Positions 1-6,758 of a stretch of DNA of 22,753 nucleotides are shown in pieces. The stretch's first letter is position 1; every line of letters starts with the position of its first letter. The position numbers and the translations under genes are program-made. This stretch comes from Streptomyces sp. NRRL WC-3618 (GTDB lineage Bacteria; Actinomycetota; Actinomycetes; Streptomycetales; Streptomycetaceae): contig NZ_LGDW01000038.1 of the NCBI RefSeq assembly GCF_001280005.1, forward strand, positions 1 through 22,753, read 5' to 3'. The notes beneath the pieces were generated by a model that did no database searches, was not told the origin of the DNA, and saw only the letters and a program-made list of their open reading frames with translations.

Positions 1-1391
1 CCTGCAACCTCTCCCTCGCCGCGCTCGCCCAGCCCCTCCCCGGACTCGACACCGTCTTCTACGAACAACGCCCCCGCTTCGACTGGCACCACGGACTCCT
101 CATCGACGGCTCCACCGTCCAAGTCCCCTTCCTCGCCGACCTGGTCACCCTCGCCGACCCCGCCAGCCCCTGGTCCTTCCTCAGCTATCTCAAGAGCCGT
201 GAGCGCCTCTTCCCGTTCTACTTCGCCGAGCGCTTCCACATGCGACGCGCCGAATACGACGCCTACTGCCGCTGGGTCAGCGAGAACCTCCCCCGACTCC
301 ACTTCGGACACCAGGTCGACGCCGTCCGCTGGAACCCCGAACGAGACGTGTTCGAAGTCGACTACACCCAACTCGACACCGACGGCGAAGCCGAGGCACT
401 CGGCCGGACCTACACCAAGAACGTCGTCCTCGGCATCGGCAGCGAGCCCCACATCCCCGAACCTCTCAAACCCCTCGTCGAAGCCCCCACCGTGCCCGTC
501 CTGCACGCCGCCGACTACCTCGCCCACCGCGACCGGCTCCTCACCGCCGAACACGTCACCGTCATCGGCTCAGGACAGACCGGCGCCGAGATCTTCCTCG
601 ACCTCCTCCGCCACCGCCCCACCGGACGCGAGAAAATCCACTGGCTGGGACGCACCGAGGCCTTCGCTCCCATGGAGTACTCCAAACTCGGCCTCGAACA
701 CTTCACCCCCGACCACACCCGCTACTTCCACGCCCTCGCCGAACCCGTACGCGACCGGCTCGTCGCCGCCCAGTGGCAACTCCACAAAGGCATCAGCGCC
801 GACACCATCGCCGCCATCCACGACGAGCTCTACCGCCGCACCCTCCACGGCGGCTGGCCCGAAGCCGTCCTCACCCCCGGTGTCCACGTCCGCACCGCCG
901 GCCGCGTAGCCACCACCAAAGTCGAACTCCACCTCGAACACACCCAACAGGGCACCCGCTCCCGCCTCACCACCGACGCCGTCGTCCTCGCCACCGGCTA
1001 CCGCGACCGCCCCCTCGACCGCGTCCTCGCCGGACTCGACCCCTACCTCCGCCGCGACAACGCCGAACGCCCCCGCATCGACGAACAGTTCAGACTCGTC
1101 CTCGACCCCGCCATCACCGCCTCAGGCAGCCACGTCTACGTCCAGAACGCCGAACTCCACACCCACGGCGTCGGCACCCCCGACCTCGGACTCGTCGCCT
1201 GGCGCAGCGCCACGATCCTCAACTCCCTCACCGACAACACCCCCTACCCCCAGCCGGCCAGAACCGCCTTCACCACCTTCGGCCTCGAACAACCACTGTC
1301 CGGGGTCCCCACCCCCCGACAGAGCCAGGAACGAGATAAACGAGAAAAGGGCCAGCACCACGTGCTGACCCCCCTCGTGGACGGAATCTGA
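1..1391 (+). CDS. Lysine/ornithine (or diamine) N-monooxygenase, siderophore type, 5' end cut by window
   Basis: FAD- and NADPH-dependent amine N-hydroxylase of the IucD/SidA/DesB family, which makes the N-hydroxylated amine used for hydroxamate siderophores. The reading frame is open from base 3 to the TGA at 1389-1391, giving 462 visible residues. The first visible residues, CNLSLAAL, match the part that follows the N-terminal FAD-binding glycine motif in IucD, so only about 15-20 residues should be missing. Other family landmarks are FDWHHG, a second dinucleotide motif VTVIGSGQTGAEIF (bases about 559-600) and LATGYRDRPL near base 990. The C-terminus runs about 30 residues past typical members and is rich in charged residues. 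An internal ATG at 240 is not the start, because homology continues upstream. The substrate (lysine, ornithine or diamine) cannot be read from this sequence. Partner siderophore genes would lie upstream, outside the window; the next gene downstream is convergent and unrelated. Confidence 0.88.
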   Translation, partial: CNLSLAALAQPLPGLDTVFYEQRPRFDWHHGLLIDGSTVQVPFLADLVTLADPASPWSFLSYLKSRERLFPFYFAERFHMRRAEYDAYCRWVSENLPRLHFGHQVDAVRWNPERDVFEVDYTQLDTDGEAEALGRTYTKNVVLGIGSEPHIPEPLKPLVEAPTVPVLHAADYLAHRDRLLTAEHVTVIGSGQTGAEIFLDLLRHRPTGREKIHWLGRTEAFAPMEYSKLGLEHFTPDHTRYFHALAEPVRDRLVAAQWQLHKGISADTIAAIHDELYRRTLHGGWPEAVLTPGVHVRTAGRVATTKVELHLEHTQQGTRSRLTTDAVVLATGYRDRPLDRVLAGLDPYLRRDNAERPRIDEQFRLVLDPAITASGSHVYVQNAELHTHGVGTPDLGLVAWRSATILNSLTDNTPYPQPARTAFTTFGLEQPLSGVPTPRQSQERDKREKGQHHVLTPLVDGI

Positions 1392-1403
1392 GGCACCCGC
1401 CGC

Positions 1404-1439
1404 CAGAAACCACCCCAGAAACCACCTCAGAAACCGCCG
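1404..1439. repeat. Three tandem 12-bp repeats between convergent genes
   Basis: Three consecutive copies of a 12-bp unit, CAGAAACCACCC, CAGAAACCACCT and CAGAAACCGCCG, fill the 49-bp gap between the stop codons of the N-hydroxylase (1389-1391) and the nucleotidase (1441-1443). The first eight bases are identical in all three. The repeats show no hairpin potential. Confidence 0.85.
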
Positions 1440-1440
1440 A

Positions 1441-3246
1441 CTAGAACACCGGCGTACCGTCGCGCGTCAACTTCCAGTCGACCGACGCGAAGTCCTTCGG
1501 ATCCAGCACACCCTTCGCCGTCACCCACTCGGAGATCCGCGTCCGGATCTCCGTCGACTCCGACCACACCTCCTGCGCCGACGCCACATGCGGGAACGCC
1601 CCGCCACCGTTGGCACGGTAGTTGTTCACCGCGAACACGAACTGCTGGGCGTCATCCAGCGCGGCACCGTTGTAGGCCAGGTTCTTGATCCGCGAACCCG
1701 GCGCCTGCGCGATGTCGATGTCGTACGTCAGCCCCGACACATAGTCGTAGTTGTAGTCCGGCCGGTTCTCCGCGTTCGTCAACTTCTCCACGTCGATGGC
1801 CGCGCCCGCCGCCGTCCGCACGAAGTACTGCGCCGAGTACTCCAGGTACGCCCGCATCTGCGCGCCCGTCATCAACTTCGCGACCAGCGTGTTGTCGTAC
1901 ACGTACAGACTCGACAGATCCCGGATCGTCACCTTGCCGGCCGGAATCTCCGACGTCCGCGAGAACGGCGACGCCTGCGCGATCACCGGTAGCGACGCAT
2001 ACGACGTCCCCGCCAGCGCCGCCCGCACCACGTCCTCCTGGACCCTCGTGATCAGGTCGATGATCGGGGCGTCCTTGTAACGAGCCTCCACCGTCGTCAA
2101 CGTGTCCGTCGCCGTACCCACCACCTGATTGACGTACGCCACGACAACGGCGTGCTCGTCCTTCAGCAGCTTGGTGATCTTCGGGTCGTCCGCGACCGTC
2201 TTCGAGTCACGCACGGTCGCCGAGACCGACTCGACAGCCCACTTGCCCTTCTCGAAAACCAGCTCGACATCGAACAACGACAACCGCTCCGCGTACGCCA
2301 GCGGCTCCGACAGCACCACCGTCTTCCCCGTCGCCGTGTTCGTCACCTTCAACTCGGGGATCTCCGTGTGCGCGTGCCCGACCAGAATCGCGTCGATCCC
2401 CGGCACCTGCTGCGCCACGAGCGCCGCCGAGTTCTCGACGTACGGCAACTGGTCACCGTACGAAGAAGTCCCCGACGACCCCGAGTGCGCCGACACCACC
2501 ACCACATCCGCGCCCATCGAACGAAGCTTCGGCACCCACTTCGCCGCCTGCTCCTCCAGACCCGGGAACGTCAGCTTCCCCTGCACATACGCCTTGTCCC
2601 AGATCGCGATACCCGGGTTCGTCAGCCCCAGCACCGCCACCTTGACCGGCGGAGCACCCTTCACATGGAACGTCTTCATGAAGAACGGAGGAAACGCCGG
2701 CTTCAGCGTCTTCGCGTCCAGCGCGTTGGCGCCCAGCAGCGGGAAACGGCACTGCGACTCGAACTTGCGCAGCGTCTCGATGCCGTAGTTGAACTCGTGG
2801 TTGCCCAGCGCCACCGCGTCGTAACCGATGGCGTTCATCGCCTGCGCCATCGGATGCACCGGACCACCCTTGGCGGTGATCGGGTCGACCTTCGCGTAGT
2901 AGTACGTCAGCGGGGTGCCCTGAATCGTGTCGCCCGCGTCGAGCAGCAGCGTGTTGCAACGCCCCTTCTCCCGGCGGACCTGCTCCACCAGCGTCGAGAT
3001 ACGGGCCAGTCCCTGCGCGTTGCCCTTCGCGTCGGAGTACTCCGCGTTCTTGAAGTAGTCCCAGTTGAAGACGTGCCCGTGCAGGTCGGTCGTGCCCATC
3101 ACGGTCAGCGAGTACCGCTTCGCCGGCTTCCCGGGCTTCCTCACCTCCGCGGCCTGCGCCGCCGGCGCCACGACCGCACTGGTCAGCGCCACCCCCGCCC
3201 CGGTCACAGCGGACTTCTTCAGGAACTTCCGGCGGTTCAACGGCAT
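1441..3246 (-). CDS. Tat-exported 5'-nucleotidase / 2',3'-cyclic-nucleotide phosphodiesterase (CpdB/UshA family)
   Basis: Secreted metallophosphoesterase that strips phosphate from extracellular nucleotides; 601 residues. ATG at 3246 is chosen because AAGGAG (3260-3255) sits 8 nt upstream and the protein then begins with a twin-arginine signal, MPLNRRKFLKK, followed by a hydrophobic stretch and an AQA-AE cleavage site near residue 33. A longer in-frame extension up to 3429 would bury this signal. Metal-site motifs appear in order: DLHGH (residues 54-58), LLLDAGDTIQG (about 101-110), GNHEF (148-152), SAHSG and GHAH. The C-terminal nucleotide-binding domain carries NNYRANGGG, closer to CpdB than to UshA, so 2',3'-cyclic nucleotides and 3'-nucleotides are plausible substrates. 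It is transcribed divergently from the SIMPL gene. Probable role: phosphate and nucleoside salvage outside the cell. The family is clear; the exact specificity is inferred. Confidence 0.92.
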   Translation of the reverse strand: MPLNRRKFLKKSAVTGAGVALTSAVVAPAAQAAEVRKPGKPAKRYSLTVMGTTDLHGHVFNWDYFKNAEYSDAKGNAQGLARISTLVEQVRREKGRCNTLLLDAGDTIQGTPLTYYYAKVDPITAKGGPVHPMAQAMNAIGYDAVALGNHEFNYGIETLRKFESQCRFPLLGANALDAKTLKPAFPPFFMKTFHVKGAPPVKVAVLGLTNPGIAIWDKAYVQGKLTFPGLEEQAAKWVPKLRSMGADVVVVSAHSGSSGTSSYGDQLPYVENSAALVAQQVPGIDAILVGHAHTEIPELKVTNTATGKTVVLSEPLAYAERLSLFDVELVFEKGKWAVESVSATVRDSKTVADDPKITKLLKDEHAVVVAYVNQVVGTATDTLTTVEARYKDAPIIDLITRVQEDVVRAALAGTSYASLPVIAQASPFSRTSEIPAGKVTIRDLSSLYVYDNTLVAKLMTGAQMRAYLEYSAQYFVRTAAGAAIDVEKLTNAENRPDYNYDYVSGLTYDIDIAQAPGSRIKNLAYNGAALDDAQQFVFAVNNYRANGGGAFPHVASAQEVWSESTEIRTRISEWVTAKGVLDPKDFASVDWKLTRDGTPVF

Positions 3247-3285
3247 GTTTTGGGCTCCTTGGGGAATGGTCAACGACGCGCGTAG

Positions 3286-3313
3286 ATTCTGACCCGAGCA
3301 TGACCGAACGCAA
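3286..3313 (-). promoter_or_regulatory. Candidate promoter of the nucleotidase gene
   Basis: On the minus strand, TTGCGT (3313-3308) and CAGAAT (3291-3286) are separated by 16 bp. They resemble the -35 and -10 of a housekeeping sigma factor and would give a leader of about 33 nt before the ATG at 3246. No PHO-box-like direct repeat was recognised. The call rests only on consensus similarity. Confidence 0.35.
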
Positions 3314-3397
3314 CAGTCCCAGAAGGTTTCGATCTGGTGACCGGCAGACGTCACAACACCCGTCCGCACCGGCCCCACCAGTGACAGAGTGGGACGT

Positions 3398-4123
3398 ATG
3401 ACCGCCAGCCCCGAGCACCCCACCGCCACCAGTGCCGTCCCCTACGGCACCCCCGACGCCCCCCGCATCGCCGTCCGCGGCGAAGCCCACCTCGAGGTCG
3501 ACCCCGAAATCGCCCGCATCGGCATCACGGTCAGCGCGAGGGGCACCGACCGCCGCTCGGCACTGGACGACCTGACCCAGCGCAACACCACCGTCCTCAA
3601 CCTGGTCAAGTCATACGGCGAAGCAGTGGAACGCCTGGAAACGGGAGCCCTCTCCATCGCCCCGGAACTCACCAGGCACGGCCGCGGAGAACGCGTCCGC
3701 GCCTACCACGGCCGCGTCCACCTCACCGCCGAACTGACCGACTTCACCGCCCTCGGTGAACTCACCAGCCGCCTCGCCGACCTGGACCTCACCAGGATCG
3801 ACGGCCCCTGGTGGGCGCTGCGCCCCGACTCCCCGGCCCACCGCGACGCCCGCCGACAAGCGGTACGGGAAGCGGTACAACGAGCCCGCGAGTACGCGGA
3901 AGCCCTCGGCACCACACTGGCGGCCCTCGTGGAACTGGCGGACGTGGGCGCGGAAGCCGCGCAGCCCATGGACTACGGCGTCCAGTCCCGCTCCCTCCGC
4001 CGGGCGGCCTTCGCCGGCGCCGAGGTCGCGGACGAGGCCGCACCACTCGATCTGGAACCACAGCGCCAACAGGTCTTCGCGCAGGTGAACGCCCGCTTCA
4101 CGATGGTGCCGCCAAAGCTGTGA
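3398..4123 (+). CDS. SIMPL domain-containing protein (DUF541)
   Basis: A 241-residue protein of the SIMPL/DUF541 family, whose biochemical function is poorly defined; some members are periplasmic. Family features include the opening PRIAVRGEAHLEVDPEIARI, ITVSARGTDRRSALDDL, a middle segment with LSIAPEL, and the helix AREYAEALGTTLAALVELAD near the C-terminus. No signal peptide or membrane segment is visible, so this copy is predicted to be cytoplasmic, unlike many Gram-negative homologues. ATG at 3398 is preferred; an in-frame GTG at 3389 would add only three residues, and neither has a strong ribosome-binding site. The gene stands alone, divergent from the nucleotidase and 134 bp upstream of pyruvate kinase. 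Confidence 0.85.
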   Translation: MTASPEHPTATSAVPYGTPDAPRIAVRGEAHLEVDPEIARIGITVSARGTDRRSALDDLTQRNTTVLNLVKSYGEAVERLETGALSIAPELTRHGRGERVRAYHGRVHLTAELTDFTALGELTSRLADLDLTRIDGPWWALRPDSPAHRDARRQAVREAVQRAREYAEALGTTLAALVELADVGAEAAQPMDYGVQSRSLRRAAFAGAEVADEAAPLDLEPQRQQVFAQVNARFTMVPPKL

Positions 4124-4171
4124 ATCGGCGCGCCCAAATGCTCATCGGAGTAATGCCGCGCACACATAATC

Positions 4172-4205
4172 GGTTGTCAACAACCCTTCACGCAAAGGTT
4201 GTTGA
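4172..4205 (+). promoter_or_regulatory. Overlapping inverted repeats upstream of pyruvate kinase
   Basis: The central segment TCAACAACC (4177-4185) is perfectly complementary over 9 bp to GGTTGTTGA (4197-4205). Its CAACC part can instead pair with GGTTG at 4172-4176 around a TCAA loop. The two hairpins cannot form together. As DNA, the same block holds an imperfect palindrome, GGTTGT-CA-ACAACC (4172-4185), plus a direct repeat of GGTTGT at 4197. It ends 52 bp before the pyk ATG and 49 bp after the stop of the SIMPL gene. It could be an operator, a terminator for the upstream gene, or both; the sequence alone does not decide. Confidence 0.55.
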
Positions 4206-4245
4206 GTAGTCATGCGGCGCCAATTACCTACCCGCCGGTAAGGCC

Positions 4246-4251
4246 TACGCT
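4246..4251 (+). promoter_or_regulatory. Candidate -10 element for a leaderless pyk transcript
   Basis: TACGCT occupies positions -12 to -7 relative to the A of the pyk ATG (4258), the spacing expected if transcription starts on the start codon. No Shine-Dalgarno sequence lies at normal distance; the nearest purine run, AAGG, ends about 14 nt upstream. No convincing -35 box is present. Confidence 0.4.
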
Positions 4252-4257
4252 CGAAGT

Positions 4258-5694
4258 ATGCGCCGAGCAAAGATCGTCTGTACCCTGGGCCCCGCCACCG
4301 ACTCGTACGACCAGATCAAAGCACTGGTCGACGCCGGAATGGACGTAGCCCGCTTCAACCTCAGCCACGGCACCCACGCCGAACACGAGGAGCGATACCA
4401 GCACGTCCGCAAGGCCGCCGACGAGACCGGCCGCAGCATCGGCCTCCTCGCCGACCTTCAAGGCCCGAAGATCCGCCTCGGCCGCTTCACCGAAGGCCCC
4501 GTACTCCTCGAACGCGGGGACACCTTCACCCTCACCGTCGAAGAACACGTCGAAGGCACCCAGCACACCTGCTCCACCACCTACGCGGGCCTCGCCACCG
4601 ACGTCACCCCCGGCGAACGCATCCTCGTCGACGACGGCAAGGTCTGCCTCGAAGTCACCGCCGTCGACGGACCCCGCGTCCACACCGAGGTCGTCGAAGG
4701 CGGAGTCATCTCCGACCACAAGGGCCTCAACCTCCCCGGCGTGGCGGTCTCGGTCCCCGCCCTCTCCGACAAGGACGAAGCGGACCTGCGCTGGGCGCTG
4801 CGCACGGGCTTCGACGTCATCGCCCTCTCCTTCGTCCGCAGCGGACGCGACATCGACGACGTCCACCGCATCATGGACGAGGAACACCGCCGCCTCCCCG
4901 TCATCGCCAAGGTCGAGAAGCCCCAGGCCGTCGACGCGATCGACGACATCGTCGCCGCCTTCGACGGCATCATGGTCGCCCGCGGCGACCTCGGCGTCGA
5001 AATGCCCCTCGAGCAGGTCCCGATCGTCCAGAAGCGCGCGATCAAACTGGCGAAGCGCAACGCCAAGCCGGTCATCGTCGCCACGCAGATGCTCGACTCG
5101 ATGATCGAGAACTCCCGCCCGACCAGGGCGGAGGCCTCGGACGTCGCGAACGCGGTCATCGACGGCACGGACGCGGTGATGCTGTCCGGCGAGACGAGCG
5201 TGGGCAAGTACGCCATTGAGACGGTCCGCACGATGGCGAAGATCGTGGAAGCGGCCGAGGAGGACATCCTGGCCAAGGGCCTGCCTCCCCTGACGGAACG
5301 CAACAAGCCCCGTACCCAGGGCGGCGCGGTGGCCCGTGCGGCGGCGGAAATGGGCGACTTCCTCGGCGCGAAGTTCCTCGTGGCGTTCACCCAGTCCGGC
5401 GACACGGTCAAGCGACTGTCCCGGTACAGGTCCCCGATCCCCCTCCTGGCCTTCACCCCGGACCCGGCGACCCGGTCCCAGCTGACGCTGACGTGGGGCG
5501 TGGAGACGTTCCTGGGCCCGCATGTCGACTCGACGGACGCGATGGTGGACCAGGTGGACGAGCTGCTGCTGAAGTACGGACGCTGCCAGAAGGGCGACGT
5601 GGTGGTGATCACGGCCGGTTCCCCACCCGGCGTCTCCGGCTCCACCAACCTGGTACGCGTCCACCACATCGGCGAGGACGACGGTCCCAAGTAG
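4258..5694 (+). CDS. pyk: Pyruvate kinase
   Basis: Converts phosphoenolpyruvate and ADP to pyruvate and ATP, the last step of glycolysis, in the cytoplasm. It has 478 residues, normal for a bacterial type without the extra C-terminal domain. It begins MRRAKIVCTLGPATDSYDQI with no spare N-terminal sequence. Visible motifs are FNLSHG (substrate loop), DLQGPKIRLGRF, the active-site signature IAKVEKPQAVDAI with its catalytic lysine, MVARGDLGVE (metal-binding region), ATQMLDSMI and AVMLSGETSVGKYAIE. The allosteric C-terminal domain follows from about residue 345. Streptomyces often carry two pyruvate kinases; this looks like the Pyk1 type by recalled sequence. Third-position usage shifts inside the gene: threonine codons are essentially all ACC before about 4740 and mostly ACG after about 5040. 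It is convergent with the LAGLIDADG gene. Confidence 0.97.
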   Translation: MRRAKIVCTLGPATDSYDQIKALVDAGMDVARFNLSHGTHAEHEERYQHVRKAADETGRSIGLLADLQGPKIRLGRFTEGPVLLERGDTFTLTVEEHVEGTQHTCSTTYAGLATDVTPGERILVDDGKVCLEVTAVDGPRVHTEVVEGGVISDHKGLNLPGVAVSVPALSDKDEADLRWALRTGFDVIALSFVRSGRDIDDVHRIMDEEHRRLPVIAKVEKPQAVDAIDDIVAAFDGIMVARGDLGVEMPLEQVPIVQKRAIKLAKRNAKPVIVATQMLDSMIENSRPTRAEASDVANAVIDGTDAVMLSGETSVGKYAIETVRTMAKIVEAAEEDILAKGLPPLTERNKPRTQGGAVARAAAEMGDFLGAKFLVAFTQSGDTVKRLSRYRSPIPLLAFTPDPATRSQLTLTWGVETFLGPHVDSTDAMVDQVDELLLKYGRCQKGDVVVITAGSPPGVSGSTNLVRVHHIGEDDGPK

Positions 5695-5699
5695 AGGTC

Positions 5700-5726
5700 C
5701 ACTGAAGGGCCCTTGGTGTTTCAGTG
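5700..5726. terminator. Possible bidirectional terminator between pyk and the endonuclease gene
   Basis: CACTGAA (5700-5706) and TTCAGTG (5720-5726) form a 7-bp inverted repeat around a 13-nt loop that contains the palindrome AAGGGCCCTT. It begins 6 bp after the pyk stop and overlaps the last codons and stop of the opposing gene. There is no T-tract, so this is a weak call. Confidence 0.35.
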
Positions 5727-6500
5727 CTTGGGGCCCACGTGGGCGTCCATCAGGGCTACGGAGGCTTTGCGGGCGACGGAGATGTTGTAGGGGTTGCCGT
5801 TTCGGGTGCAGTGCGTCCACTCGATGCCCAATTTATCGAGGGTGTCGGTGTAGAGCTGCCGGATGTCGTCGGACACGTTGGTGAAGAAGTACCGGGGGTA
5901 CTCGTAGCGCTTGCGCGTACCTCCGACCATGCGGGTCGTCCAGTTGGTGATACGGCAACCATCGGAATGGACAAGGCCGCGGATGAAATCCCAGGAGTGT
6001 GTGTCGACGATGACCTGCTGCCAAGGCTCGAGGACGATGCGGCGCTCGTGCTTCTTTCCAGGGCCATGCTGAGGAAAGAGGCAGGTCCAGTGCTTGGTGT
6101 ATGACTTCACCTCGACGCAGCCTGTCCGGTAGCGCTGCCCGACGTTTGGAAGCGGCATCACTCTGCGCATGGCCTCCTCAGCGGCCGCGATCAGACCGGT
6201 CTGCGTGGCGTTGCAGAAGATAGACAGGTGGTGCTGCTTGCGCTTCGAAATGATGTGGCCGTCGCCGAGGTAAAGGCCGAGCAGGTACGCGTAGGCGACC
6301 TTATCGATCTCGCGCCCCGTGCATCGCGGACAGTCCGTGGGCTGCTCGTACTTCTCGCCGCGCGCCCTGCGGTCCTCACTGCGCCACCAGCCGACGGTTC
6401 CTCGCGGAATGTTGAGGCGCTCCACGACTGTGCGGTTGGGAATTCCCTGGCGCACGAGTGCGACTGCTTGGGCGCGGATCGAAGGACTGTGCTGTTCCAT
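5721..6500 (-). CDS. Freestanding HTH-LAGLIDADG homing-endonuclease-like protein
   Basis: 259 residues. Residues about 10-40 look like a helix-turn-helix (AVALVRQGIPNRTVVERL), and DCPRC (56-60) may be half of a zinc knuckle. Two LAGLIDADG-type motifs follow about 100 residues apart: AYLLGLYLGDG (71-81) and DFIRGLVHSDG (171-181). Both keep the acidic residue expected to bind catalytic metal (D80, D180), so the protein has the layout of a single-chain, two-repeat enzyme. No intein splice motifs or surrounding host exons are seen, so it is freestanding. ATG at 6500 is chosen because a longer frame would run through the tRNA and its terminator; the ribosome-binding site is weak. It starts 43 bp beyond the tRNA-Leu terminator on the same strand. 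Codon use is less GC-biased than in neighbours (AGT, CCT, CAA, GCA, ATT, ACA), consistent with acquisition. Database names such as transcriptional regulator are possible because of the HTH. Activity is inferred. Confidence 0.8.
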   Translation of the reverse strand: MEQHSPSIRAQAVALVRQGIPNRTVVERLNIPRGTVGWWRSEDRRARGEKYEQPTDCPRCTGREIDKVAYAYLLGLYLGDGHIISKRKQHHLSIFCNATQTGLIAAAEEAMRRVMPLPNVGQRYRTGCVEVKSYTKHWTCLFPQHGPGKKHERRIVLEPWQQVIVDTHSWDFIRGLVHSDGCRITNWTTRMVGGTRKRYEYPRYFFTNVSDDIRQLYTDTLDKLGIEWTHCTRNGNPYNISVARKASVALMDAHVGPKH

Positions 6501-6542
6501 GTGGCCCAGACTGAGCGCCTGATTGTGGCGACACGCAGCAAA

Positions 6543-6576
6543 AAGCGGAGGTTCACGAGAACGTGAACCTCCGCTT
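6543..6576 (-). terminator. Intrinsic terminator of tRNA-Leu
   Basis: A perfect 15-bp inverted repeat, AAGCGGAGGTTCACG (6543-6557) and its complement (6562-6576), with a 4-nt loop. It starts 5 bp past the 3' end of the tRNA. On the minus strand the stem ends in CTT followed by TT, giving a short run of four T residues. Confidence 0.85.
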
Positions 6577-6581
6577 AAAGG

Positions 6582-6664
6582 TGCCGGGTGCGGGATTCGA
6601 ACCCGCATGCCCTTTCGGACAGATGTGTTTGAGACATCAGCGTATGCCATTCCGCCAACCCGGC
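6582..6664 (-). tRNA. tRNA-Leu, anticodon CAA
   Basis: An 83-nt class II tRNA that folds completely. Acceptor stem GCCGGGT/ACCCGGC with discriminator A; D stem GCG/CGC; anticodon stem GATGT/ACATC with loop CTCAAAC (anticodon CAA, reads UUG); long variable arm TGTCC-GAAA-GGGCA; T arm GCGGG-TTCGAAT-CCCGC. A full 3' CCA is not encoded: the discriminator is followed by CCT. UUG is a rare leucine codon in high-GC genomes. Confidence 0.96.
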
Positions 6665-6680
6665 TGGCCGACTCCAGAGG

Positions 6681-6686
6681 AGTGTA
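6681..6686 (-). promoter_or_regulatory. Candidate -10 box of the tRNA-Leu promoter
   Basis: TACACT on the minus strand lies 16 bp upstream of the mature tRNA 5' end, which would place the transcript start about 9-10 nt before the tRNA. No strong -35 is visible 16-18 bp further upstream (TGCACC is the nearest). Confidence 0.35.
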
Positions 6687-6758
6687 CCGGGTCACCGCTG
6701 GAAGGTGCAGCTAGGTACCCTGCTGTCAGCAGCACCCCGCCTTGATCAAGGAGCCCCC

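Noticed and set aside
3473..4061. Long open frames antisense to or in shifted register with the SIMPL gene
   Set aside because: High-GC DNA leaves several frames open. These give Arg/Pro/Gly-rich, low-complexity translations, while the chosen frame has clear family similarity.
4228..5820. 530-codon minus-strand frame opposite pyruvate kinase
   Set aside because: It is the mirror of a fully conserved pyk; its Asp/Val/Gly/Arg-rich translation has no domain, so it is a composition artefact.
6501..6695. N-terminal extension of the LAGLIDADG gene upstream of 6500
   Set aside because: The frame stays open, but this stretch reads backwards through the terminator and tRNA-Leu; the open frame is a by-product of those RNA sequences.
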